A DNA stretch of 36,169 nt from JADFUZ01 sp034430415 (GCA_034430415.1 DAOUEN010000054.1:1-36169); one strand, 5' to 3'. Counted from the stretch's first letter, positions 23,273 through 32,087 are shown. Notes: generated from the sequence alone by a model not told the origin. Made by a program: numbers and translations.

Positions 23273-24943
23273 ATGCAGACCGAGACTGACAGCCACCGGA
23301 TCTCCACCAGTGATGATGTCGAGGTCTCTACCTATCTAGGGATCGCCAGAGAGTTGCACGGCGAGCAACCTGTAGTAGAGCCTGAGGCAATGCCCCGCGG
23401 CGAGCGCGAAACCATAGCGGTGATTGATTTCGGCTCGCAGTACAGCATGCTCATTGCACGGCGGCTGCGAGAGTGCCACGTTTACTGCGAAATAGTGCCT
23501 TACGATACCCCATGGGATAAGATAGCTCCGCTCAGGCCGAGGGGTTTTGTCCTTTCAGGGGGGCCAGCCAGCGTTCATGAATCTGGTTCTCCCTTGGCCC
23601 CAACATACATCTATGAAAAACGCCTGCCCGTCATGGGGATTTGCTATGGCATGCACGCTATCGCTCATCAACTAGGTGGTCGAGTGTCACCCGGAAAGAA
23701 ACATGAATACGGTCATGCTATCCTGCACCTGAGCAGTGAGAACTGCCCTCTTTTTGCCGGCCTGCCTGTATCCCTCCCTGTATGGATGAGCCACGGCGAC
23801 CAAGTAGTAGAGATGCCCCCAGGATTCAAGTCGTTGGCCTACACTGAGAACTCGCCACTTGCCGTCATAGGCAACGGCGAGAGCATTTTCGGGCTCCAGT
23901 TTCACCCCGAGGTAGCCCATACGCCACACGGCAAGCAGATATTCGAGAACTTTGCGTACCGAGTGTGCGGCTGTCAAGGTAACTGGACTCCAGCCAGGTT
24001 CATAGACGAGAGCACGGAGAAGGTCAAACAGCAGGTAGGGCAAGGAAGAGTGATTTGTGCCCTTTCCGGCGGTGTCGATTCGGCAGTGACTGCCACTCTT
24101 ATACATCGCGCTATTGGCGATAACTTGACGTGTTTCTTCATCAACAACGGGCTGCTGCGACGTGAAGAGCCAGAGAGGGTACTCAATACGTTTCAACGCA
24201 ATCTCAAGATGGACATCGCCTATGTGGACGCCAGCGAGAGGTTTCTGAAGCGGCTTCGTGGTGTGATTGACCCGGAGAAAAAGCGAAACCTGATAGGAAG
24301 GGAATTCATCAAAGTGTTTGAAGAGGCAGCAGCCAAACTGGGCAAAGTTGACTTCCTAGCACAGGGCACCGTCTATCCCGACGTGATTGAAAGCAGCAGT
24401 GGTGCTGAGAGCAAAGCGTCGGTCAAAATTAAGAGCCACCACAACGTCGGCGGCCTACCAAGCAAGATGAAACTCAGCCTCATTGAGCCCCTGAGATACC
24501 TGTTCAAGGACGAGGTCAGAGAGGTAGGATCAGCTCTAGGCCTGCCTGAAGACATGATCTGGCGACAGCCATTCCCTGGACCGGGTCTATCAATTCGCGT
24601 CATTGGGGAGGTAACCAGGGAGCGTTTGGAGGTCCTTCGCGCCGCAGACTGGATTGTCATGAATGAGATCAAACGGGCCAAGCTCTACCGCCACCTATGG
24701 CAGAGCTTCGCCGTGCTCACTGACGTTAAGAGCGTCGGCGTCAAGGGCGATTACAGGACCTACGGCTACCTAATAGCAGTCAGGGCCATAAACAGCAACG
24801 ATGCTATGACCGCCGAGTGGGCCAGATTGCCTCACGAACTCCTGGATAGAATATCCAGCCGCATAGTTAACGAAGTGCCAAACATCAATAGGGTAGTCTA
24901 TGATATTACGAGCAAGCCACCAGCTACCATAGAATGGGAGTAA
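23273..24943 (+). CDS. guaA: GMP synthase (glutamine-hydrolysing)
   Basis: Converts XMP to GMP with glutamine and ATP. The class I glutaminase domain has the nucleophile Cys124 in GICYGMHA and the His/Glu pair in FQFHPEVAH equivalent LQFHPEVAH. The ATP pyrophosphatase domain has the P-loop ALSGGVDSAV, and the C-terminal dimer domain ends KPPATIEWE. 556 aa from this start, about 30-40 longer than usual. The ATG at 23390 would give 517 aa and put the nucleophile at 85, as in E. coli (86), but its ribosome site is only two bases away. The first 39 codons are open and coding-like, so I keep the longer form with reservations. Confidence 0.93.
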   Translation: MQTETDSHRISTSDDVEVSTYLGIARELHGEQPVVEPEAMPRGERETIAVIDFGSQYSMLIARRLRECHVYCEIVPYDTPWDKIAPLRPRGFVLSGGPASVHESGSPLAPTYIYEKRLPVMGICYGMHAIAHQLGGRVSPGKKHEYGHAILHLSSENCPLFAGLPVSLPVWMSHGDQVVEMPPGFKSLAYTENSPLAVIGNGESIFGLQFHPEVAHTPHGKQIFENFAYRVCGCQGNWTPARFIDESTEKVKQQVGQGRVICALSGGVDSAVTATLIHRAIGDNLTCFFINNGLLRREEPERVLNTFQRNLKMDIAYVDASERFLKRLRGVIDPEKKRNLIGREFIKVFEEAAAKLGKVDFLAQGTVYPDVIESSSGAESKASVKIKSHHNVGGLPSKMKLSLIEPLRYLFKDEVREVGSALGLPEDMIWRQPFPGPGLSIRVIGEVTRERLEVLRAADWIVMNEIKRAKLYRHLWQSFAVLTDVKSVGVKGDYRTYGYLIAVRAINSNDAMTAEWARLPHELLDRISSRIVNEVPNINRVVYDITSKPPATIEWE

Positions 24944-24952
24944 AGGAGAGAG

Positions 24953-25213
24953 ATGGAGTACTCGTTCGAAGAGACAGACGATGAACACCTGGGCACAGGA
25001 GATGACTTGGAGATGCTACGTGAAGACCTGATAGGTGAACTGCAGGCCATAAATCAATATGAAGAGCATATGGACAGCCTGGGAAACGAAGAGGCTTTGG
25101 CCACTTTGGAGCACATAATCGCGGAGGAAAAAGAGCATGTTGCCGAGTTGGTCAAGTTGATCGAGTCTCTCGACCCAGTTCAGGCTGAGAAATTCAGAAA
25201 GGAAAACCTGTAG
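24953..25213 (+). CDS. Encapsulated-ferritin-like (EncFtn) small diiron protein
   Basis: 86 aa. Residues 20-75 form two helices with E29, Y36 and EEKEH (58-62), giving E29, E59 and H62. With a constant shift of three these match E32, Y39, E62 and H65 of Rhodospirillum EncFtn, whose iron site forms only when two half-ferritins pair. Ferroxidase or iron-storage activity is inferred. There is no encapsulin gene nearby, and the C-terminus (AEKFRKENL) shows no encapsulin-targeting peptide. A strong AAAGGAG precedes the ATG, nine bases after the guaA stop, so it is part of the purine operon. A generic rubrerythrin-like fragment is the alternative. Confidence 0.65.
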   Translation: MEYSFEETDDEHLGTGDDLEMLREDLIGELQAINQYEEHMDSLGNEEALATLEHIIAEEKEHVAELVKLIESLDPVQAEKFRKENL

Positions 25214-25226
25214 GGGACAGTAACCA

Positions 25227-26492
25227 TTGAAGATCATGGTTATCGGTGGAGGCGGTAGAGAACATGCTCTTGCGTGGAAAATAGCCCAAAGCCCCAGAAT
25301 TGAGAGGATCTACGTTGCCCCGGGCAATGCCGGCACATCACTCATTGCTGAGAACCTCAATCTCCAGCCCACAGACATAGATGGCCTGGGGAGGGCAGCA
25401 GTAAGCAAAGGTGTCGATCTTGCCGTCGTTGGCCCTGAAGTTCCCTTGGCTTTGGGCATAGTAGACCACTTCAATAGCTTGGCTATCCCGACATTCGGGC
25501 CTACCAAGGCAGCGGCGCGGATAGAATCGAGCAAGGTTTTTGCCAGAGACTTGATGGAGAGGAACGGCATTCCCTGCCCCAAAGGTGCCGCTTTCTCTTC
25601 CTATCCCGAGGCTCGCGAATATGCTAGGCAGCAGCAGCCACCCATTGTGATCAAGGCAGATGGGTTGGCTGCAGGCAAGGGCACAGTTATCGCAAACTCC
25701 GTGCGTGAGGCAGACAAAGTCCTCAGCGAAATCATGCAGGCGAAGGCATTTGGCTCCGCAGGAGACAAGGTGACAATCGATGAATGCGTTACCGGACGAG
25801 AAGTAAGCCTCATAGCTTTTACTGATGGCCAGACTGTGTCACCCATGGTTCCTGCCTGCGACTACAAGAGGATTAGGGATGGAGACCAAGGGCCCAACAC
25901 AGGGGGTATGGGCAGCTACAGCCCACCAGGATTCTTCCCCGCTGAGTTTGTGGAGGAGGCTACCAACACTGTCTTGCTACCAGCAGTGAGGGCGATGGCC
26001 AGAGAAGGAATCCCCTACAAAGGTGTCCTCTACGCTGGGTTAATGGTCACCGACAGAGAGTTGCTGGCGTTGGAATTCAATGCCCGCTTTGGCGATCCCG
26101 AGACTCAAGTCATCTTGCCACTCCTGTCAACTGACTTGGTTGAGATACTCCTGGCCGTGATTCAAGGTAACCTCGAGCGGCTGAAGATGGAATGGACTGC
26201 CAACGCCTGCGTGGGCGTAGTCATGGCTTCAGCCGGCTACCCCGGCAAGTACGAAACGGGCTACCCCATCAAGGGTTTTGACAACGTGGGTGAGGATTTG
26301 CTAGTTTTCCACGCCGGAACCAGATTGGGCGATGATGGCCAGGTCTATACCGACGGAGGGCGGGTGCTCACCGTAGTGAGCATCGGCAAAGATATGGCCG
26401 AAGCCCGAGCGAGAGTCTACCGCAACCTGCCAAGTATTAATTTCGAGGGTTGTCAGTACCGTAAAGACATCGCCCTGAGGGAGATAAGCTAG
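25227..26492 (+). CDS. purD: Phosphoribosylamine-glycine ligase (GAR synthetase)
   Basis: Second step of IMP synthesis: phosphoribosylamine plus glycine and ATP gives GAR. 421 aa, normal length. It has the N-terminal VIGGGGREHALAWK, the ATP-grasp VIKADGLAAGKGT, the GPNTGGMGSYSP motif and LEFNARFGDPETQ. The start is the TTG at 25227, because KIMVIGGGG aligns with the family N-terminus; ATG 25236 would remove three residues. purE starts directly after the stop. Confidence 0.96.
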   Translation: MKIMVIGGGGREHALAWKIAQSPRIERIYVAPGNAGTSLIAENLNLQPTDIDGLGRAAVSKGVDLAVVGPEVPLALGIVDHFNSLAIPTFGPTKAAARIESSKVFARDLMERNGIPCPKGAAFSSYPEAREYARQQQPPIVIKADGLAAGKGTVIANSVREADKVLSEIMQAKAFGSAGDKVTIDECVTGREVSLIAFTDGQTVSPMVPACDYKRIRDGDQGPNTGGMGSYSPPGFFPAEFVEEATNTVLLPAVRAMAREGIPYKGVLYAGLMVTDRELLALEFNARFGDPETQVILPLLSTDLVEILLAVIQGNLERLKMEWTANACVGVVMASAGYPGKYETGYPIKGFDNVGEDLLVFHAGTRLGDDGQVYTDGGRVLTVVSIGKDMAEARARVYRNLPSINFEGCQYRKDIALREIS

Positions 26493-26951
26493 ATGGCACA
26501 AGTAGGGATTGCTATAGGCAGCAAGTCGGATGCAGAAACAATCAAGCCTGCTCTAGCTATGCTGGAGCAGTTGGGCATCGAGTACGAAGTCTCGATCCTT
26601 TCAGCACACAGAAACCCAGAAAAGGTGAGACAATACGGACTGAAGGCAGAACAGCAAGGATATGAGATTGTCATCGCTGCTGCTGGCGGGGCAGCCCATC
26701 TCCCAGGGGTTCTTGCCGCCTGGACGACTGTGCCAGTAATTGGCGTACCCCTACCCACCAGCGACCTGAAGGGTGTCGATGCTCTACTGTCCATAGCCCA
26801 GATGCCCGCAGGGGTGCCTGTAGCTTGTGTTGGCATTGGCACAAGCGGCGTCAAGAACGCTGCCTTGCTCGCCGCCCAAATTCTGGGCACGAAGCATGAG
26901 GCAGTGAGACAGGCGTATCGCAGATACAAAGCTGAGCTGGCGGAGAAGTAG
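26493..26951 (+). CDS. purE: N5-carboxyaminoimidazole ribonucleotide mutase
   Basis: Moves the carboxyl group in AIR carboxylation. 152 aa. It shows IGSKSD, SAHRNPEKV (the catalytic His of the SAHR motif), AAAGGAAHLPG and LLSIAQMPAGVPVA. The sequence looks like class I PurE, which normally needs PurK, but purK is not adjacent. The ATG is the base after the purD stop, and the purB ATG follows one base after the purE stop. Confidence 0.95.
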   Translation: MAQVGIAIGSKSDAETIKPALAMLEQLGIEYEVSILSAHRNPEKVRQYGLKAEQQGYEIVIAAAGGAAHLPGVLAAWTTVPVIGVPLPTSDLKGVDALLSIAQMPAGVPVACVGIGTSGVKNAALLAAQILGTKHEAVRQAYRRYKAELAEK

Positions 26952-26952
26952 G

Positions 26953-28317
26953 ATGATCGAGAGATACTCCAGACCACAAATGCGGAACATATGGTCCGAC
27001 GAGAACAAGTTCGCTCAGTGGCTCAGGGTAGAAATAGCTGTTTGCGAAGCCTGGGCGGAGATGGGCAAGATCCCCCTGCAAGCCATGCCCAAAATCAGGA
27101 ATGCCAGCTATGATCTGGACCGAATGGCCGAATTCCTCAGGGTGACCCACCACGACATGACGGCGTTTCTCAATTCAGTGGCCGAGAGCCTAGGCGACGA
27201 ATCGCGCTTCATTCATTTGGGCCTTACTTCCTCGGATATTATGGACACCGCTCTGGGGCTCCAGTTAAGAGACGCCGCTAACATTCTGGAGAAGGATGTC
27301 GCCGAGCTTGTCGCTGTGTTGGAGAGCAAGGCTGTCGAGCATAAGTACACGCTCATGATCGGACGAACCCACGGCGTTCATGCCGAGCCGACCACTTTTG
27401 GCCTGAAGCTGGCTCTATGGACCCAAGAGATGAAGCGCAATGCCCAGCGGCTGGCTGAAGCCAAGGGAATTGTCTCAGTGGGCAAGATATCTGGGGCAGT
27501 AGGTACCCACGCCACTGTACCTCTTGAAGTTGAAGAGAGAGCGTGCAGAGAACTGGGCCTTGTCTCCGTCCTAATATCTAGCCAGATAATACAGCGTGAC
27601 CGTCACGCGCAGTTCGCAACTACGCTAGCCATTATTGCTGGTTCCCTGGAGAAATTCGCCACAGAGATCAGAAGTCTTCAAAGAACCGAGATTCTAGAAG
27701 CTGAAGAACCTTTCGAAACGGGTCAAACAGGCTCTTCAGCAATGCCCCATAAGAGAAACCCGGAACTGTGCGAGCGCATATGTGGACTTGCCAGGTTGAT
27801 GAGAGGATACGCCCTCACCTCAATGGAGAACATTGCGCTATGGCATGAGCGCGATATCAGCCACTCGTCCGCAGAGCGCGTTTTGTTGCCCGACTCCTGC
27901 TTGCTGGTGGACTATGCCCTGACTATGTTTACCCTCGTCATGAAAGGGCTCAGGGTTTACCCTGAGAATATGCGTCGTAACCTCGACCTCACTCGAGGTC
28001 TCGTCTCGTCCCAGAGGGTGCTTCTGGCGTTGATAGACAAAGGCGTGGGGCGAGAGGATGCCTACAAGATAGTACAGGACAATGCCATGAAAGCTTGGGA
28101 GGAAAAGAGAGGTCTCCTGTCGCTGCTCGAGACAGATGACAGAACGTTAGCCCACTTGTCCAAGGCTGAGCTAGAATCCCTGTTCGACCACAGTTACTAC
28201 TTGAGACACGTAGATGACATCTTTGACAGGATAGGACTAGGCGGCAGAAAAGCTGACTCCGAACCCGGAGAGGAAACCCGGTTCGCGCAAGGGGGGCTGG
28301 CTCCTCACTCCCTCTAG
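26953..28317 (+). CDS. purB: Adenylosuccinate lyase
   Basis: Cleaves SAICAR and adenylosuccinate to release fumarate, acting in both IMP and AMP synthesis. 454 aa. The fumarase-superfamily signature GSSAMPHKRNP is present, with TSSDIMDTAL and GRTHGVHAEPTTFG as the other two conserved regions (catalytic His in the latter). The last 20 or so residues (RKADSEPGEETRF) look unstructured and extend beyond the usual C-terminus. Last gene of the guaA-purB run, followed by a weak hairpin. Confidence 0.96.
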   Translation: MIERYSRPQMRNIWSDENKFAQWLRVEIAVCEAWAEMGKIPLQAMPKIRNASYDLDRMAEFLRVTHHDMTAFLNSVAESLGDESRFIHLGLTSSDIMDTALGLQLRDAANILEKDVAELVAVLESKAVEHKYTLMIGRTHGVHAEPTTFGLKLALWTQEMKRNAQRLAEAKGIVSVGKISGAVGTHATVPLEVEERACRELGLVSVLISSQIIQRDRHAQFATTLAIIAGSLEKFATEIRSLQRTEILEAEEPFETGQTGSSAMPHKRNPELCERICGLARLMRGYALTSMENIALWHERDISHSSAERVLLPDSCLLVDYALTMFTLVMKGLRVYPENMRRNLDLTRGLVSSQRVLLALIDKGVGREDAYKIVQDNAMKAWEEKRGLLSLLETDDRTLAHLSKAELESLFDHSYYLRHVDDIFDRIGLGGRKADSEPGEETRFAQGGLAPHSL

Positions 28318-28323
28318 TCCTCT

Positions 28324-28347
28324 CCGAGGTAACTCGGTCTCTCTTTT
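28324..28347 (+). terminator. Weak terminator-like hairpin after purB
   Basis: CCGAG-GTAA-CTCGG (28324-28337) followed by TCTCTCTTTT. The stem is only five pairs, so termination is likely partial. The tail overlaps the purC -35 box. Confidence 0.4.
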
Positions 28348-28373
28348 GCAGAGACCTGTTTTTGCTTTATAAT
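28345..28373 (+). promoter_or_regulatory. Promoter of purC
   Basis: TTTGCA (28345-28350), 17 bases, consensus TATAAT (28368-28373). The purC ATG is ten bases downstream, so the transcript would start only a few bases before the start codon. Confidence 0.6.
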
Positions 28374-28383
28374 CTACAAGCTC

Positions 28384-29289
28384 ATGGCCGTTCTGCTAGA
28401 AACAAGCCTACCGATTCCATTGTTCCGGCGCGGCAAGGTACGGGACGTCTACGACCTAGGCGATAGGCTTCTCATAGTGTCCACGGACCGCATATCCGCA
28501 TTCGATGTCGTCCTCCCCTGTGGAATCCCCGAAAAAGGGAGGGTTCTGAATCAGATCTCAGCCTTCTGGTTCAGCAGGACGTCTCACTTGATGCCCAACC
28601 ACCTCATCAAGGTAGTCGAGGACAAGGCGGATCTAGGTGAAGTGACGGGTTGGTCGGGTTGCTCTGAAGATTTGCCTGGCTATCTTGCCGGCCGCTCTAT
28701 GGTGGTAGCCAAAGCAGAGCGAATCCCCGTGGAGTGCGTTGTCCGTGGCTATCTCTCCGGTTCCGCGTGGGCAGAATACAGGGAGACCGGAGCTGTCAGC
28801 AAGGCACACTTGCCCACAGGCATGAAGGAGAGCCAGAAATTGTCACGGGCAGTCTTCACTCCAACTACCAAGAGCGAGACTGAGCACGACCGTCCTCTAA
28901 CGGATGAAGACATACAGACGCTCGGCATAGAAGGCCTGATGCTTGACCTGGAACAGAGAAGCCTCCTGATCTATCAATATGCTCAGCGCTACGCCCAGAC
29001 TCGCGGCATCATGATTGCCGACACCAAGTTCGAGTTCGGCCTTGTCGACGGCGAACTGGCGCTCATCGACGAGCTATTGACCCCCGATTCAAGTCGCTTC
29101 TGGAGCGCCAGCCAGTATGAAATCGGTCATTCTCAGCCCAGCTTTGACAAGCAGCCAGTTCGCGATTGGCTCTCATCTTCTGGCTGGAACAAGGAGCCGC
29201 CAGCTCCCACTCTGCCATCAGATGTAATCGAAGCTACAACAGAGCGGTACACCAAGATCTACCGGCTATTCACCGGGCGACCTATCTGA
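28384..29289 (+). CDS. purC: SAICAR synthetase
   Basis: Joins CAIR and aspartate with ATP to form SAICAR. 301 aa, the longer form found in yeast and many bacteria rather than the 240-aa E. coli type. It shows the N-terminal RRGKVRDVYDLGD and STDRISAFDVVLP, then VECVVRGYLSGSAW, TKSETEHDRP and ADTKFEFG with DELLTPDSSRFW. There is no Shine-Dalgarno sequence; the ATG lies ten bases after a TATAAT box, so it is probably translated from a nearly leaderless mRNA. Set apart from the other pur genes by its own promoter. Confidence 0.95.
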   Translation: MAVLLETSLPIPLFRRGKVRDVYDLGDRLLIVSTDRISAFDVVLPCGIPEKGRVLNQISAFWFSRTSHLMPNHLIKVVEDKADLGEVTGWSGCSEDLPGYLAGRSMVVAKAERIPVECVVRGYLSGSAWAEYRETGAVSKAHLPTGMKESQKLSRAVFTPTTKSETEHDRPLTDEDIQTLGIEGLMLDLEQRSLLIYQYAQRYAQTRGIMIADTKFEFGLVDGELALIDELLTPDSSRFWSASQYEIGHSQPSFDKQPVRDWLSSSGWNKEPPAPTLPSDVIEATTERYTKIYRLFTGRPI

Positions 29290-29325
29290 TCAAGGGGCTC
29301 CAGGCAGATCAACATACCTCAGGTA

Positions 29326-29955
29326 GTGGCAGAAATGGATTGGAGTAGCGTTGCTGGCATCATAATGGCCGTCCTGGTGGGAATTGGTCTGCCCCTGGCT
29401 CTGCGGAAAAGGAAGAAAGCTGGTCCGCTAGAAAGAGAGGAGCTTCTCCAACATCTGTATGCCATAGGTGTGAAGGCCCGCTTGGCAGAAAAAGGGAGCC
29501 CCAAGGAGAAGATAGGCCTAGGCCGCTCCTCCGGACAGAGATCAGAAGGAATCATAGAACTGGAAGACAAGAACATCGACTCCATCAACGTTATTGGCAT
29601 AGCCAGCCAGTACGGAGTGAACTACCATCTGGACTACCTCGTGAAGACCCCGAACCTGGTGGGAACCCGAAGCTTCAGGAAGACGAAGCTGCATAGAAGA
29701 AAAAGGCCTCCATTGTGGGGCAAGGTGGTGGATATTGAATGGGAAGGAGACAGGTCGCTAGCTCAGAGCCTGAACCTCGACTACAGATTGAAAGACAGGC
29801 TCCTGCAGGTTGACCCTAGCGCTCTCAAACAGAGTATTCTCGTGATCCCAGAGCCGAAACATGCGTATGCCCGAATAAGAACCCTCTACACCCTTCCCTC
29901 CCATCACCTATTCGAGGCAATGACCATAATAGCGCGGCACGCAAAATCATCCTAG
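29326..29955 (+). CDS. Membrane-anchored protein of unknown function
   Basis: 209 aa. I do not recognise a family. One N-terminal membrane helix (about residues 9-26, VAGIIMAVLVGIGLPLAL) is followed by RKRKK, which puts the rest in the cytoplasm. The remainder is soluble, with a basic patch (KTKLHRRKRPP) and a region (LDYRLKDRLLQVD) that may form a small alpha/beta domain. The GTG at 29326 and the ATG three codons later are both possible starts; neither has a good ribosome site. It lies 36 bases after purC and is probably co-transcribed. Convergent with the aldolase gene. Confidence 0.65.
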   Translation: MAEMDWSSVAGIIMAVLVGIGLPLALRKRKKAGPLEREELLQHLYAIGVKARLAEKGSPKEKIGLGRSSGQRSEGIIELEDKNIDSINVIGIASQYGVNYHLDYLVKTPNLVGTRSFRKTKLHRRKRPPLWGKVVDIEWEGDRSLAQSLNLDYRLKDRLLQVDPSALKQSILVIPEPKHAYARIRTLYTLPSHHLFEAMTIIARHAKSS

Positions 29956-30007
29956 ACACCACTGCCGAGGCCAACGGCACAACTGCCTTCCTGCCGGTGG
30001 ATACTCT
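29956..30007. terminator. Short gap between convergent genes with a small stem-loop
   Basis: TGCCG-AGGCCAA-CGGCA (29963-29979) is a five-pair stem with no T run. It is the only structure I see between the two convergent genes and is at best a weak terminator. Confidence 0.25.
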
Positions 30008-30985
30008 TCAATAGGAGCTATACCAGCGCTCGTCTATCTCGCCGGGCTCAAACTTCGTGTGCCAAGGAGTACCGTGAGTGTTCGCCAAGTTGCTCAGGGC
30101 TTTCAGCCTCTCCACTACCGTAGCCTCGAGGAACTTCAATCGTTCCCTTCGAGACATAATCTGAGTAGCCTCTTGCCATAGAGCACGCCCAGCCAGGAAG
30201 CCAGAGGCTCCTGCCTGACAAGCTACCTCAACTTGCCGATAGAAAAGATCGAAATTCACGCCGCCGCTAAGAATGACCCAGGGCACCTGACTGGCCTCGT
30301 CAAGCTGGTGACAAAGATCCAGGAGCCGGCTATGGCTTTTTTCATATCTCAGGTCAGCAGGAAACTCCGCCTTGAGTACATCGATAGGAAGGGCTGTGAC
30401 TTCTTTCGCTGTTTCTATAACTAGACGTGGTTTGACAGCGGCGAAGCTCTGAGGATCGGCCTCTGCTCTTCCTACCTTATAGCTTACAGGCTCAAGCACG
30501 AAAGGTATGTCCATACTCAGGCAATCATCAGCGACCTGTCTAACAATACTCAATTGTCTATCAGCGACGTCAACATCAGGGCGATAGTAAAGCAGAAGCT
30601 TCACCCCTGTGGCCCCCATTTTCTTTATCTTTCCCACACTCCAGTCCGTCAATATGTCGGTAACCCTTGCCTCTGCCTCGCCAGAGTAGCCGGTGGCCTC
30701 CAGGCTCACCAGTAGCCCGGTATCCGTGGACAGAACTCCGGCGGCAATCGCCTTGGCGGCCCCGTAAACGGGGTCAAGCAGGATAGCACTGGCGTGGGGA
30801 GCCAGGATTTTGCACAGGTCAAGTTTGAACTCCACCATCGTCTGGTAGCTAACATCCCCAGGGTGCTTTTCGTTCAGCATTCTCATCAGCGAACCCCTAT
30901 GATCCAGGGCACACATCCCTAGAATCCCTCGTTCGTTAGCCAGTTGCTGCAAGCCCCTTGTCTTGCCAATGGATAGTCTTCTCAT
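30008..30985 (-). CDS. Class I aldolase, LacD (tagatose/fructose-bisphosphate) family
   Basis: Cleaves a ketose 1,6-bisphosphate to two triose phosphates through a Schiff base. 325 aa, the length of LacD. The lysine in DVLKAEFP is residue 205, the same number as the Schiff-base lysine of staphylococcal LacD. Other blocks are ALDHRGSLMRML, LLDPVYGA, VKLLLYYRPD, EPVSYK and SGGVNFDLF. With pfkA directly upstream, fructose 1,6-bisphosphate is the likely substrate, so this may be the main glycolytic aldolase. The sulfofructose-phosphate aldolase YihT is a relative, but no other sulfoquinovose genes are present. ATG 30985 has GAGGAG eight bases upstream; the TTG at 31003 lies across the pfkA stop. 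Confidence 0.85.
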   Translation of the reverse strand: MRRLSIGKTRGLQQLANERGILGMCALDHRGSLMRMLNEKHPGDVSYQTMVEFKLDLCKILAPHASAILLDPVYGAAKAIAAGVLSTDTGLLVSLEATGYSGEAEARVTDILTDWSVGKIKKMGATGVKLLLYYRPDVDVADRQLSIVRQVADDCLSMDIPFVLEPVSYKVGRAEADPQSFAAVKPRLVIETAKEVTALPIDVLKAEFPADLRYEKSHSRLLDLCHQLDEASQVPWVILSGGVNFDLFYRQVEVACQAGASGFLAGRALWQEATQIMSRRERLKFLEATVVERLKALSNLANTHGTPWHTKFEPGEIDERWYSSY

Positions 30986-30999
30986 TCTCTCAACTCCTC

Positions 31000-31968
31000 T
31001 CAAGCGGCCAGTATCTTGACAAGCTTCACCAATTCAGCATCCAGCTCTTTGCTCTTCTCCCACGTCTCTCTCAAAGGACTAAGAACTATCTCCCCTTTCA
31101 ACTCCCCTACCATATAGCCTGACTTGCCCCTCACCAGAGCATCTATGGCCGCCGCCCCTAGTTTGCTGGCCAGCACCCTATCCCTGGCCGTGGGCGAGCC
31201 ACCTCTCTGGATGTGTCCCAAAACGCAGATGCGGTAGTCCAACTTCAACCTCTCCCAGACCTGCTGGGCAACCTGAAACACACCACCTGCCTCATCGCCT
31301 TCGGCAACTATTACGATACTCGACTTCTTGCCCCTCTTCAGGCCACGCCTTATGTCAAGGCAGAGCTCCTCAATCCTCGTCTCTGTCTCAGGAATCAGTA
31401 TCTCCTCAGCCCCACCAGCGATACCCACATATAGCGCAATGAAACCTCGCTCCTTGCCCATGACTTCAATGAAAAAGGGGCGCTGCAAGGATCCAGCAGT
31501 ATCTCTAATCCTATCTATAGCTTCTAGAGCAGTATTCGTGGCCGTATCGAAGCCAATGGCATAGTCAGTCCCATAGACATCATTGTCTATTGTCCCAGGC
31601 ACTCCAATCACTTTGGTGTCTCCTCTCTCAGCGATGGCTGTAGCGCCACGGAAAGTCCCATCACCACCAATGACGATCAAACCCTCAATGTCCTCCCGTC
31701 GCAAGACCTGCATCGCCTTCTGTATGCCCTCCGCAGTCTTCATTTCCTCACAGCGGGCGGTCTCCAGGAAAGTGCCTCCGCGATGGATGATGTTGGCTAC
31801 CGACCTAGACCCCAGCCTGACCAAGTCCCCTTCCAGCAATCCAGCATAGCCCCGCCGAATCCCCACTACCTCCAATTTCTCCCAGACTCCGCAACGGACG
31901 ACGGCCCTGATACACGCATTCATTCCCGGGGCATCACCGCCGCTGGTCAGGACACCAATCCTTCTCAC
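31000..31968 (-). CDS. pfkA: 6-phosphofructokinase, ATP-dependent type
   Basis: Phosphorylates fructose 6-phosphate at C1. 322 aa, the standard bacterial length. It has the N-terminal GVLTSGGDAPGMNA, GGDGTFRGA and PGTIDNDVYGTDYA. Gly in GGDG and in PGTIDND, where pyrophosphate enzymes have GGDD and PKTIDND, points to ATP as donor. The C-terminal LGHIQRGGSPTARDR motif is present. The start is a GTG at 31968 with AAAGGAGG eight bases upstream. It forms an operon with the LacD-type aldolase. Confidence 0.94.
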   Translation of the reverse strand: MRRIGVLTSGGDAPGMNACIRAVVRCGVWEKLEVVGIRRGYAGLLEGDLVRLGSRSVANIIHRGGTFLETARCEEMKTAEGIQKAMQVLRREDIEGLIVIGGDGTFRGATAIAERGDTKVIGVPGTIDNDVYGTDYAIGFDTATNTALEAIDRIRDTAGSLQRPFFIEVMGKERGFIALYVGIAGGAEEILIPETETRIEELCLDIRRGLKRGKKSSIVIVAEGDEAGGVFQVAQQVWERLKLDYRICVLGHIQRGGSPTARDRVLASKLGAAAIDALVRGKSGYMVGELKGEIVLSPLRETWEKSKELDAELVKLVKILAA

Positions 31969-31995
31969 GTTACCTGCCTCCTTTTGTCATTCCTA

Positions 31996-32004
31996 ATTAT
32001 ACCA
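31996..32004 (-). promoter_or_regulatory. Extended -10 box for pfkA
   Basis: TGGTATAAT on the minus strand, a perfect TATAAT with TG extension, 27 bases before the GTG start. There is no -35 at the normal spacing; a TTGACA (32050-32055) is too far away. Confidence 0.55.
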
Positions 32005-32087
32005 CCCGCCATCATCCGCCCCACCCCCTCCCCACAGTACAGATTGGCTTGTCAAGCGCATACTCCTGCAACATATCGGTATTATTG

